DNA of 64,000 nt. It comes from Paenibacillus sp. UNC451MF (GTDB taxonomy: Bacteria; Bacillota; Bacilli; Paenibacillales; NBRC-103111). Where the stretch lies: positions 124,001-188,000 of the forward strand of contig NZ_JMLS01000009.1 in assembly GCF_000686845.1 (NCBI RefSeq), written 5' to 3'. Positions 8,311 through 16,591 of the stretch are shown piece by piece. Every line of letters starts with the position of its first letter. Positions within the stretch are counted from its first letter, which is position 1. Position numbers and translations under genes: made by a program. Below the pieces are notes generated by a model, which saw only the letters and a list, made by a program, of their open reading frames with translations, searched no databases and was not told where the DNA came from.

Positions 8311-9386
8311 ACCCTTTTCCCCTTTCCTAGCTTGCTCAGGAGGAATACTGCCATCGGAATGACAATCATACAGTAAAGGATAGTAGCTGTGATGAACGTC
8401 TCTAACTGCTTCACCCAATCCCAGTTTGGAATAAATAGCACCGTGGTAAAAACAGCCGTGATCAGGAAAGCGGTAATCCAATGATTGCTAATTGGCAAAT
8501 ACAGCTTTTGAACCAGCTTACTGAACATCCATGCTGCGAGTGAGGTGTATAAAAACGAGCCTATGAGCGCCGCAACCGTGTAAAACAAAGTCACCCGATC
8601 GAAAATAAGCCACGAGATCTCGATTGTATCCATAACCGCTATCGTAGGGTACTTCAGCATGGCTGCGGACTTCTGGCCGAATATTAGAATCGGGCTGTAA
8701 ACCGACAACAAATAAAAGGGCAGCAAGCCTATGTAGGTCCACAGGAGGTACCTTCTTTTTTTTAGAGCAGGAAATTTGTGGACAGGGATCATTCCCAAGA
8801 ACAAAAAAGATGAGAAAGAAAGCATGCTGAAGTAAAATTTGCCGTTCGATAAAAATTCTATCTTTTTGTTTATAAGAGGAAGCGCGTAACGGTAGTCCCA
8901 GTTTTGAACCGAAGCAACCAATGAGAATACAATCAACGGCATGCACAGCATGAAAAGGAGCATGCTAGCCCGTAATATCGCATGAACCCCCTTCAATGCC
9001 CCGTAAAAAACAATAACCAAAAGCAAGAGGATGGACCATGCCGGAAACCTCGGAAGAAAAGTAATAATCACCATTTCGGAATGGTGCCACATTACTATAG
9101 TCATGTACAAAAACAAATAAAGGGCGAACGGCAGCAGCAAAATGCGCGCCATCCATTTCCCCGTCATGTCTTTCATTATGTCGATCAAATCTTCTTTCGT
9201 GAAAGCGAATAATCCCTTTAAATAAAGCCAAATTAACAGCCCTTCGAGAATAAAACCGATCATCGTCGGCTCCCAAAAGCCCGAGGTCGTTGACCCCATA
9301 ATTTTTCCAGGGTAAATGAATGCGGCCAGATCAAAATGAATCAGAAAAAAAGCAGTAAGTAAGGCATATTTATTCATCCTGGACAT
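8307..9386 (-). CDS. gerAB: GerAB-type spore germination permease
   Basis: B subunit of the germinant receptor, of the amino acid/polyamine/organocation transporter superfamily, with about ten hydrophobic helices over 359 aa. The protein is thought to bind the small germinant. It overlaps gerAA upstream by 17 bases and gerAC downstream by 4 bases, so the three are translationally coupled. The start at 9386 has AAGGAA very close; an ATG three codons in (9377) is an alternative. The ligand (amino acid or sugar) cannot be read from sequence. Confidence 0.88.
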   Translation of the reverse strand: MSRMNKYALLTAFFLIHFDLAAFIYPGKIMGSTTSGFWEPTMIGFILEGLLIWLYLKGLFAFTKEDLIDIMKDMTGKWMARILLLPFALYLFLYMTIVMWHHSEMVIITFLPRFPAWSILLLLVIVFYGALKGVHAILRASMLLFMLCMPLIVFSLVASVQNWDYRYALPLINKKIEFLSNGKFYFSMLSFSSFLFLGMIPVHKFPALKKRRYLLWTYIGLLPFYLLSVYSPILIFGQKSAAMLKYPTIAVMDTIEISWLIFDRVTLFYTVAALIGSFLYTSLAAWMFSKLVQKLYLPISNHWITAFLITAVFTTVLFIPNWDWVKQLETFITATILYCMIVIPMAVFLLSKLGKGKRV

Positions 9387-10737
9387 TTTCCTTCATACTA
9401 TAGCTTAAAAAAGGGACTTGATAGGTCGTAATTCCACCTAAATAAAAGCAGAGCCATACTACCCCTCCGGCAATCCCGATTACCCCATACATGGAGCTCA
9501 GGAACAAAATGACATATTTCGTAATTCGGACGGATACAGCGTTCTGGTAGCCGGCTAAAGTCAAGTTGGCAATCATCGTCGCCGCTAAAATGATAATAAG
9601 CAAATTACTGACTAATTTTGCCTGCACAACAGCTTGACCGAGAACAATACCGCCAACCATCGTTATGGTAGGTCCGATACTTTTGGGCAGACGAATACTG
9701 GCTTCAACAACCATCTCCATAATTATCATCATAAGAAGCACCTCAACCAGCGCGGGGTAAGGGACTCCTTCTCGGCTCTGAGCTACAGACAAGCCCAATT
9801 GAATACGAAGTACTTCGGGATTGACAGAAACGATTGCGACATATAGTGCAGGCATCAGCAGTGTAACAATCATTCCGATTATTCGGAGCAAACGGTAGAA
9901 CTGCATAAACAGGATAGGTTGGTTTTTATCTACCTTGACGGCCCAAAAGTCCGAAATGATCACTGGCAGCGATAGCGCGATGGGAAAATGATCCACCATG
10001 ACGATAGCTTTGCCATCCAACAGATCGTGCATCGTTTCGGCAGTAAGCTCGGTAGAAAGATAAGTAGGTATGAGGGAATATCTTGGAAGCCCCAGTACTT
10101 TGGTTAATTCTTGAATATTGTATGCTTCCTCATCTTTTCCATTTTGCAGATGGGTTTCGATTTGCTGAATGACGTTCGGATTGGCCTTGTTTTTCACATA
10201 AAAAAGACCTACATTGCAAGGATTCTTCTTTCCAACAGGGAACGTTTTTATGACTAAATCCTTGTTTTTCAGCTGCTTGCGAATCAGCCCGATGTTGGTC
10301 GACAAATTCTCTGTAAACGCATCGAAGGAGGATTGGAGTACATTCTCGGCTTGAGGTTCGGATATGCTTCGTTCGAGTGATGGATGCGCCGGATCAAAGG
10401 TTATATTTTCAGAGCCGTCCTCTTTAAGAAAAACGGCCATTTTTCCGTTGAGCAGGTCATCAATTATGCCTGTTGAATCCCTGTTCAAGCTCCCCTTCAT
10501 AGGAAGCAGAACCGTATAGATAGCCTCATTCAAGTCGTTGAATCTGTAGGCCATTATGTTTAAGGTTTCTTGCGTTTGCTTATAATCGACTAGCGACTCA
10601 AGATAGCATACGATGACCGTTTGCTCCAGCAGCACAATAGAATTGGTTACAAAATCAGCATGATTTCCAAAGCATTGAACTACCATCTCCATAGTCTTCA
10701 ATTGATCGCCCAGCATATCCTTCACCACCTTTTTCAT
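9370..10737 (-). CDS. gerAA: GerAA-type spore germination protein
   Basis: A subunit of the germinant receptor. It has a soluble N-terminal half (~1-270) with the family block around RDSTGIIDDLLNGKMAVFL and LDGKAIVMVDHFPIALSLP, then several membrane helices containing REGVPYPALVEVLLMMIIMEMVVEASIRLPKSIGPTITMVGGIVLG, the family signature. The length is 455 aa from the first ATG at 10737. An ATG seven codons in (10716) follows an AAGGTGGTG site and may be the true start. The N-terminus is shorter than many GerAA/GerKA proteins. It opens the operon; its promoter is expected between 10738 and 10799, and forespore sigma-G control is likely from family knowledge only. Confidence 0.88.
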   Translation of the reverse strand: MKKVVKDMLGDQLKTMEMVVQCFGNHADFVTNSIVLLEQTVIVCYLESLVDYKQTQETLNIMAYRFNDLNEAIYTVLLPMKGSLNRDSTGIIDDLLNGKMAVFLKEDGSENITFDPAHPSLERSISEPQAENVLQSSFDAFTENLSTNIGLIRKQLKNKDLVIKTFPVGKKNPCNVGLFYVKNKANPNVIQQIETHLQNGKDEEAYNIQELTKVLGLPRYSLIPTYLSTELTAETMHDLLDGKAIVMVDHFPIALSLPVIISDFWAVKVDKNQPILFMQFYRLLRIIGMIVTLLMPALYVAIVSVNPEVLRIQLGLSVAQSREGVPYPALVEVLLMMIIMEMVVEASIRLPKSIGPTITMVGGIVLGQAVVQAKLVSNLLIIILAATMIANLTLAGYQNAVSVRITKYVILFLSSMYGVIGIAGGVVWLCFYLGGITTYQVPFLSYSMKENVQDE

Positions 10738-10798
10738 AGGTTGGGATTATTCCCCTGTTTTTATGCACCGAATAGCATCGATAAAAATAGCCATTAGA

Positions 10799-10838
10799 GC
10801 AAAAAAAAAGACTCGACCGCCTTCATGACGGTGAGTCC
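10799..10838 (-). terminator. Terminator after the alpha/beta hydrolase gene
   Basis: GACTC (10810-10814) and ACCG pair with CGGT and GAGTC (10833-10837) around a one-base bulge. The nine-A run at 10801-10809 is a T-run on the minus strand. Confidence 0.8.
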
Positions 10839-10846
10839 TTTATCTA

Positions 10847-11899
10847 TTAAAGCTCTAAATTCGATGCAAGCCAATCGTAAGATTGCGCACCGGAAATTTC
10901 GTGCTTTCCTTCAAATATATCGAACTGGAATTGTGCGCCTGCCCCTGCATCCTCATATACCTTCTGCAGCCGTGTAATGGCCTCACGGGAGCCGTTAATC
11001 GGGAACACCGTATCCACTGTACCGGATTCAATAAAGAGCGGTCTTGGTGCAATCAACCCGATCCAATCCGGCATTTCTCCGTACTGCAGCAGCCCTGGAA
11101 CATAGTTGTCCAAGCAATGATTCCGATCCATAATACTGGATTTGAAAATATTCGTATATCCGCTGATGACCGTTGCTTTGAACCGTTCATCGAGTGCGGA
11201 AGCCAGCGCCGTTACCATGCCGCCTCCCGACATTCCCATGCACCCGATGCGATGCGGATCTACTTCATCCCGAGTCTGGGCATAATCCAATGTGCGCAGC
11301 AGCTCGTACACTCTGATACCAGCCAATGACTGGCCCATAAGCATGAGCGATGACGCCAGTCGGAAACAGGAATTGCTGGCAGGCTCCGCCTTGGCATCCT
11401 GCTCCAGCCTCCTGTCTCCGAAACCGAGCAGCTCCGGTGCAATGACAATAAAGCCCATTCGTACGAGCGAAATCGAGAAATGCTTGTACAAATTCCAATT
11501 GCCTGTATTGTCCAAGCCATCTGACGTTAAACCTACCACTTCCTTGCTGCCGAACCCATGTCCGTGAACGGCAAGAACGGCAGGTCGTTTACCGCTCCCC
11601 GTTGTCTTCACTTCCTTGGGCACCAGTACATAAGCGAGCATCGTTAAATCGTCATAAGTAGAAAAGGCAACTCGCTCGCGGATATAATCTCCGCAATCTA
11701 CCGTTTCCAGTACTACTGAATTAAGCTCCACAGGCTCTCCGGGTAAAGGACCGAGCAGTTCTTGCAGCTTCTCCCTCATTTGGAGCTTAACCGCTCCCTT
11801 GCCGAAATAAGATTCATGATGGCTCACGTTCTCGGCGTACAATCGCTCCAAAAACGCGTTAGGTCTTGTCAATGTCGAATTATCCTTTTCCTTAGACAT
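10847..11899 (-). CDS. Alpha/beta hydrolase, dienelactone hydrolase/acetyl esterase type
   Basis: Serine hydrolase with a full triad: nucleophile Ser224 in GMSGGG, Asp296 in SGTVDTVFP and His333 in EGKHEISG. The PAVLAVHGHG oxyanion region is at ~107-115. The layout matches the large acetyl-xylan-esterase/dienelactone-hydrolase-like family (Abhydrolase_7 type) often found in plant glycan loci. No signal peptide is seen, so it should act on imported substrates in the cytoplasm, for example removing acyl groups. The frame extends to a GTG at 11941, but the ATG at 11899, seven bases after the stop of the preceding isomerase, is preferred (350 aa). It is third in a three-gene operon with the isomerase and the PL2-like lyase. 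Confidence 0.75.
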   Translation of the reverse strand: MSKEKDNSTLTRPNAFLERLYAENVSHHESYFGKGAVKLQMREKLQELLGPLPGEPVELNSVVLETVDCGDYIRERVAFSTYDDLTMLAYVLVPKEVKTTGSGKRPAVLAVHGHGFGSKEVVGLTSDGLDNTGNWNLYKHFSISLVRMGFIVIAPELLGFGDRRLEQDAKAEPASNSCFRLASSLMLMGQSLAGIRVYELLRTLDYAQTRDEVDPHRIGCMGMSGGGMVTALASALDERFKATVISGYTNIFKSSIMDRNHCLDNYVPGLLQYGEMPDWIGLIAPRPLFIESGTVDTVFPINGSREAITRLQKVYEDAGAGAQFQFDIFEGKHEISGAQSYDWLASNLEL

Positions 11900-11906
11900 G
11901 GGACAT

Positions 11907-12725
11907 TTATACCCCTGCCCGATGCTTCGACACGTATTCACGAGAGAAATCCATATTCTCCATATCTACGCCTTCCAATGTCATATGTACGAGTGGTTTA
12001 TGCTGACGCACCAAATCCATGAACATGCCGTAGTCCAGCATGCCTCTACCGGCAGAAACGGTCGTAAGCTTACCAGCCTCGTTCAGCTTCATATCCTTGG
12101 CATGCACACTTACAATTCGATTGCCCAGCAGACGAAAAGCTTCCTGCATGACCTCATGCTGGCGCTCGAAATTATCTTGGGTCATCAGGTTAACCGGATC
12201 GATAACGACTCCGATGTTGGAAGATGGAAATTCATCGATCAGCTCTGCCAACTGCGGCGCTGAACCAATCAAGTGACGATTTGCGGCTTCAAGACCGATG
12301 AATGCGCCCCACTTCTCTGCTTCCTCCACCAGTTCCTGAACAGCCGATTTCAGCCGTTTAGAGTAGCGATCATATTGATCCGTATCCGGAACGCCTACTT
12401 CTGTGGCTACAATCGCTGTGCCAAAATGTTTGGCCATACGAAGGTGTTCCTTAAACCGGTCTACGTTATGGCGGAATGCAGCGTCATCCAGCTCGATCAA
12501 GCTGACATAGCAGCCTAGAACGGGAATTTTCACTCCGTTTCTATCGAATGCTTCAGCGATACTGTTAGCCAATCCTGGGCTCAGCTTCCCCAAGCTGCAA
12601 TCTACATCGGAAATCGCTTTGGATAAAGCGAGCTGAACATATTTATATTGATATGAGGCAACCTTGGCCGCCAGTTCCGCATAAGGAAGCGTTCCTACAT
12701 TGTGTGCTAAAATGCCTACGGACAT
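11907..12725 (-). CDS. Sugar phosphate isomerase/epimerase (TIM barrel)
   Basis: Xylose isomerase-like TIM-barrel protein of the AP-endonuclease-2 superfamily. Metal-site residues are carried on the typical strand ends: FIGLEAANRH, GVVIDPVNLM, VSVHAKDMK and HMTLEGVD. Members epimerise or isomerise keto-sugars or inososes; the substrate is not defined by sequence. The length is 272 aa, with no signal peptide. AAGGAG precedes the ATG. It lies between the lyase and the esterase, so a role in processing the sugar released by them is likely. It is one of four such proteins in this window, each in a different operon. Confidence 0.8.
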   Translation of the reverse strand: MSVGILAHNVGTLPYAELAAKVASYQYKYVQLALSKAISDVDCSLGKLSPGLANSIAEAFDRNGVKIPVLGCYVSLIELDDAAFRHNVDRFKEHLRMAKHFGTAIVATEVGVPDTDQYDRYSKRLKSAVQELVEEAEKWGAFIGLEAANRHLIGSAPQLAELIDEFPSSNIGVVIDPVNLMTQDNFERQHEVMQEAFRLLGNRIVSVHAKDMKLNEAGKLTTVSAGRGMLDYGMFMDLVRQHKPLVHMTLEGVDMENMDFSREYVSKHRAGV

Positions 12726-12829
12726 TTTCCAGTCATCTCCTTTTTGTATAGTAAACCACTTACCATGATACCAGTTTCAGACGCCGCATTAAAGTATAAA
12801 AGATAATCCGTTCCTATCGGTTTACCTGC

Positions 12830-14449
12830 TTATTGTGCAGCCCTGGTCTTCGCCTTTGAATAAATAAATGTATTGTCGGTCATATGCCCTTCTCCGTCGT
12901 AGGCAGCTGCAAAGAAAGGTCTGCCTCCGCAGTATACCGGCAATCGATTGCGTACACCTTGCAGCTCAGCTGCAAGATGGAGCAGCGCCAGCGGTTCCAC
13001 CGCATCCAGCTTAGCATATTCATGATCGGCACTCGGCATAAACAGTCCTCTGTGGTTGCGATAAAGCAGCAGACGGTCCCCGATTCTTTGCGCAAGCTGT
13101 ATAAATTTCCGCTCCTTTGTTGTCTTGAACAACTCAAGCATAACGAATAATCCATGAGGGTGAGTGCACTGTACTTCCATGTTCAAGGCAGGTCTTGTGC
13201 CTGCGGAATCTCCGATATTACCGAATCCTAGCCCTTCAGCCATACTTCTGGCAATCGTCCACAGCTCTTCATGTCCTGACAGACGATAAGCCGTTACGTA
13301 AGACCACAGCAGTAAGTAGTCGACCTTATGAGCTTGAAGCTGCTGCCCTTCTCGCCCGTAATAGCCGCTCTTCTCCATAACCAATCCGGTTAAGCGCGTA
13401 CCGTTGGTCAGCATAGGATGAATGGTGTTATTCGAGGCATCATATGCGTATTGCCCATAAGCCAACAGGTCTTGCACAGCCCAATCCAGAAATTCTTTGC
13501 CGGCTTGACCCAGTGCTTCAGCCAAAGTCATCCGGCACAAAGCGGCCTCTCCGATGATCGTGTGCGCTTGGCTTGCCGTAGTTAAGGTTGCTTCAATAGG
13601 AGCATGCTCCTTCAATTGCTCGCCGAACTGATCAACGGCACGGTCTCCCCGCTGGCCAGGCAGCACCGAAATACTAAATTGGTAGCCCCCAAGACCCGTC
13701 TTATCATTTCTTGTTTCCACATATCGGTGAGCTAACCGCTTAGCCCACGTTAGCGGCTTCTCTTTGCCTCCAAAACGGTGCAGCATCGCAGCCGCATAGT
13801 ACAGATCGCTGCCTGCATTAATGAAGGTCAAGCCCTTTCCCGTAAAAAACACAGGAGAATCGGCCTTATATTCCTGTTCCCAGATAGAATACTCCTGCCT
13901 ATTCCTGTCAACGGGTTGGCCGTGACGGCTAAATTCAAGGTTGCTCCAATCAGCGATATGCCCTTCCCACATCGCTTCTATATACGAAGCGGTTGCCTTA
14001 GGATCGACACGATTCATCAGCTCGTAGTAAGGGTAGTGGCACTTCAATTCATGCTGCGGTCCCTTATCTGCCGCAAACACCTGCTGCTTACTCTCCAGAT
14101 CAAAGGCCATATGGCCTCCCCAGCACATCAGACGGCCATAACGAAGCTTATCGAAGGAATAACGGACAGCGCTTTCAGCAGCAGTCTTATAACTAGCATC
14201 GCCTGTTATCTCACTCAAACCATCCAAGGTTCGCAGCCAGTTTTGCTGATTAGCCAAGTTAGACAATGTCCATGTCTGTCCCTCCGAGAGCCATCGAACC
14301 GGTTCATAGGTTTCCGAATGAACCCCGTCCGCAAATAAAGGAGTTGCCTCTGCGCCATATCGGTCGCGCGCTTTGTCCATCATCAAGTCAGCATACTGCT
14401 GCACCGCATGAATATATCTCTGTGCCGTCTGTTTGAAATTTTCTTTCAT
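12830..14449 (-). CDS. PL2-like pectate lyase family protein (cytoplasmic)
   Basis: A 539-aa alpha-helical (alpha/alpha barrel) protein without a signal peptide. Landmarks are VHSETYEPVRW, WTLSNLANQQNWLRTL, WGGH (His113), HELK (Glu134) and SRHG (Arg175-His176). In the family 2 pectate lyase YePL2A I recall His109, Glu130 and His172 as metal ligands and Arg171 as catalytic base. Here all four occur at a constant offset of +4, strong support for the same active site. Family 2 enzymes cleave short oligogalacturonides inside the cell or periplasm. The start is ATG at 14449 after GGAGG; ATG 14452 is nearly equal. It leads an operon with an isomerase and an esterase. An unsaturated-glucuronyl hydrolase-like role is the alternative. 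Confidence 0.65.
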   Translation of the reverse strand: MKENFKQTAQRYIHAVQQYADLMMDKARDRYGAEATPLFADGVHSETYEPVRWLSEGQTWTLSNLANQQNWLRTLDGLSEITGDASYKTAAESAVRYSFDKLRYGRLMCWGGHMAFDLESKQQVFAADKGPQHELKCHYPYYELMNRVDPKATASYIEAMWEGHIADWSNLEFSRHGQPVDRNRQEYSIWEQEYKADSPVFFTGKGLTFINAGSDLYYAAAMLHRFGGKEKPLTWAKRLAHRYVETRNDKTGLGGYQFSISVLPGQRGDRAVDQFGEQLKEHAPIEATLTTASQAHTIIGEAALCRMTLAEALGQAGKEFLDWAVQDLLAYGQYAYDASNNTIHPMLTNGTRLTGLVMEKSGYYGREGQQLQAHKVDYLLLWSYVTAYRLSGHEELWTIARSMAEGLGFGNIGDSAGTRPALNMEVQCTHPHGLFVMLELFKTTKERKFIQLAQRIGDRLLLYRNHRGLFMPSADHEYAKLDAVEPLALLHLAAELQGVRNRLPVYCGGRPFFAAAYDGEGHMTDNTFIYSKAKTRAAQ

Positions 14450-14790
14450 CATAACCACCTCCAATTGCTCTTTTACTTAACCTGATATGTACCTTACTAA
14501 TACGTTGGCAAGATGAAAATATGCGCAGCAGCCGGGAGACTTGCGTCTTCTGGCTGCTGCGCATTCGCTGCCTGTTGTTCAATTGTACCGGGAAACCATT
14601 TTTTTTACCAGTTATAGCATACGCGGTTTGATAATCACTAGATCACATTTTTTCAGCCACACTAGATTTCACTTATTCATTAAATGCATAAGTTTTTATA
14701 TTTATTATGCATTTCCATCATAACAACTCCTGTGTTACAATTGGATTGTCATAAAGTGTTCAATTAACCAAACTTCGGAAGGTGATGCTT
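14450..14790. other. Divergent leader region with a long hairpin
   Basis: This 340-base region lies between the lyase gene (minus) and a small membrane protein gene (plus). It holds a 13-bp perfect inverted repeat, ATGCGCAGCAGCC (14521-14533) and GGCTGCTGCGCAT (14552-14564), with a short inner stem. The hairpin sits ~70 bases upstream of the lyase start and has only a weak T-run on the minus strand, so it could be a leader attenuator or an mRNA-stabilising structure. The rest is AT-rich promoter sequence in which no element can be fixed with confidence. Confidence 0.55.
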
Positions 14791-14979
14791 GTGCATACGG
14801 ATATTGCTGTACTTGTTTTTATTTTATTGCTATCCGCTGTATTATATCTGCCTAGATTTTTCATCTCCCGAAGCAAACGCAGTCATCCCAAAGTAACGAA
14901 TATTGAAGAATTTCGGGCTACACACAGAGATAGAGAGAGAATCAGACAGTCCGAACTAAATAAAAAGAGGCTTCCCTGA
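14791..14979 (+). CDS. Small single-pass membrane protein
   Basis: About 62 residues: a hydrophobic segment (IAVLVFILLLSAVLYLPRFFI, residues ~5-25) followed by a highly charged cytoplasmic tail rich in Arg, Lys and Glu. I do not recognise the family. GGAAGG lies eight bases before a GTG at 14791. GTG 14782 and ATG 14785 are closer to or overlap that site and are less likely. A strong terminator directly follows, which supports a real transcript. It is divergent from the lyase operon; no function can be assigned. Confidence 0.6.
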   Translation: MHTDIAVLVFILLLSAVLYLPRFFISRSKRSHPKVTNIEEFRATHRDRERIRQSELNKKRLP

Positions 14980-15007
14980 GTTCACCAACTCTTGGGAAGC
15001 CTTTTTT
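14964..15007. terminator. Bidirectional terminator
   Basis: GGCTTCCC (14969-14976) pairs with GGGAAGCC (14994-15001), with an inner GAGTT/AACTC stem. A T-run follows on the plus strand and an A-run precedes it. It serves the small membrane protein gene and the convergent solute-binding protein gene. Confidence 0.85.
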
Positions 15008-15057
15008 CTTAGAGCATACCGTTAGCATAATCTGCCGTTGAAGCGTGTAGTGAAGCG

Positions 15058-16566
15058 TTACTTTTTACCAGTCTTTGCATAAGCGGCTTCGTATTCCTTT
15101 ATCACATTGTCTCCGCCAGCCTTTAGCCATTTATCGATTTCTGCCTGCCACCCTGCATCATCGATTTTACCCATAATGTATCTCGTTTGAGCATCCCAAA
15201 TCATTTGATCCAACTCTTTACCTCGCTCGGAGACCGTTGCGGATGTCAACGTTAGCGCAGGATTCGGAATCGCATATTTAATATTTTCGCGAGTCATCTT
15301 GGTTCCTTTTTCACCAAGCGGGGTGTCTTTCTGTTCAGCCACATTGTAGCCTTCGATATTAACCAAGTTGTCGCGGTACGGCTTCACATCTCTTTGATAC
15401 GCTGTCAAATCGGTAAATTCGGTCTTATCGCCATCCACTTTCTTGTAGTGCTTCCCTTCAATTCCGCGCAGCTGCAGCGTCGACATTTCAGGATCCATTA
15501 GCATATCCAAGAAAGCCAGAACCTTCTTCAGCTCTTCTTCGGTTTTGACTGAAGTTTTAGGGATAGCGAGAAAACCAAAATTGCCCGGCTCACCAGCTAG
15601 ACGAATACCTTGCGGACCTGTAAAGGGAGCAACATCATACTCTCCCGTAGGTGCCGATTTCACCAATTTATCCTGGTAGCTCTTTCCATTGTTATAAACC
15701 CCGTTCAGCTTCATGCCGACTCTGCCGGAATCCATCAGCTTGATCGCTTCAGAATCATCAAATACAGCAAAGTCCTGGTTGATTGATTTTTCCTCATACA
15801 GCTTTCGGAACATTTTCAAGACATCATAATAAGGCTTAGTCATAAATTCCGGGGTGAATTTGCCATTCTCCACTCCCCACCGGTTCGGAGCACCCTGGCT
15901 TACTGCAATACGAGTAATGACCGGCTGAGTACCTTCATTGTACTTTTTAAATAATACGGTACCGAAGGTGTCATTTTTCCCGTTCTTATCCGGGTCATTC
16001 TGCGTTTGCGCCTTCAGCACGTTATACCATTCATCGACGGTCGTCGGGAGCTTCAATCCCATCGAATCAAACCAATCCTTGCGGTATACGATCCCTGCAC
16101 GACCGATATCACGGAAGTTAGGAATCCCGTAAATTTTTCCTTCCACAGAAATATTATCAAAGTACTGCGGGTTTTGGACGGATAAATTTTTATAATTTTT
16201 AAGGAATGGACCGATTTCCCAGAACAACCCGGATTGTATGGCGCTGATGGTCGTCGGAACATAGTTGACCTTCATAATTTTGGGCATTTCATTGGCTGCT
16301 ATCATTACGTTAACTTTATCGTCAAAAGCGGACTGCGGAATCCACTGAATATCCAGCTTCGTATTCGTATACTTCTCAATGGCCTGCTCAATATCATTGC
16401 CCTTATTCGGAGGGTCCCCAACCTGCATTAATGCCATGGATAAGTTGAACGGACTATTCGCAGTAGTTTGACTGGTCTTGCTGTTTGCGCCTTCCCCGCA
16501 GCCTGCTGCTATTCCGGCTGTTAGTACAGCTGTGCTGAGAACGGCCACACTTTTTTTCAGTTTCAC
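15058..16566 (-). CDS. Sugar ABC transporter substrate-binding lipoprotein (LplA-like)
   Basis: Extracellular solute-binding protein of the large Paenibacillus LplA/YtcQ-like group. The signal peptide ends in lipobox AAGC (Cys23). The mature part has the typical KYTNTKLDIQWIP, ANEMPKIMKV and GKIYGIPNFRDIGRAGIVYRKDWFD blocks. The start is a GTG after AGGAGGG. It is a tandem paralogue of the next upstream gene, collinear along its whole length and clearly closely related. No permease or ATPase gene lies nearby, so it must use a transporter encoded elsewhere. Together with the PL2-like lyase and GH42 genes it probably binds pectin- or galactan-derived oligosaccharides; that ligand is inference. 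Confidence 0.85.
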   Translation of the reverse strand: MKLKKSVAVLSTAVLTAGIAAGCGEGANSKTSQTTANSPFNLSMALMQVGDPPNKGNDIEQAIEKYTNTKLDIQWIPQSAFDDKVNVMIAANEMPKIMKVNYVPTTISAIQSGLFWEIGPFLKNYKNLSVQNPQYFDNISVEGKIYGIPNFRDIGRAGIVYRKDWFDSMGLKLPTTVDEWYNVLKAQTQNDPDKNGKNDTFGTVLFKKYNEGTQPVITRIAVSQGAPNRWGVENGKFTPEFMTKPYYDVLKMFRKLYEEKSINQDFAVFDDSEAIKLMDSGRVGMKLNGVYNNGKSYQDKLVKSAPTGEYDVAPFTGPQGIRLAGEPGNFGFLAIPKTSVKTEEELKKVLAFLDMLMDPEMSTLQLRGIEGKHYKKVDGDKTEFTDLTAYQRDVKPYRDNLVNIEGYNVAEQKDTPLGEKGTKMTRENIKYAIPNPALTLTSATVSERGKELDQMIWDAQTRYIMGKIDDAGWQAEIDKWLKAGGDNVIKEYEAAYAKTGKK

Positions 16567-16591
16567 TCACGACCCTCCTAAGAACAATTCA

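Noticed and set aside
8311-8481. N-terminal extension of gerAC
   Set aside because: It reads through gerAB in another frame and would bury the lipoprotein signal; the TTG at 8310 is the better start.
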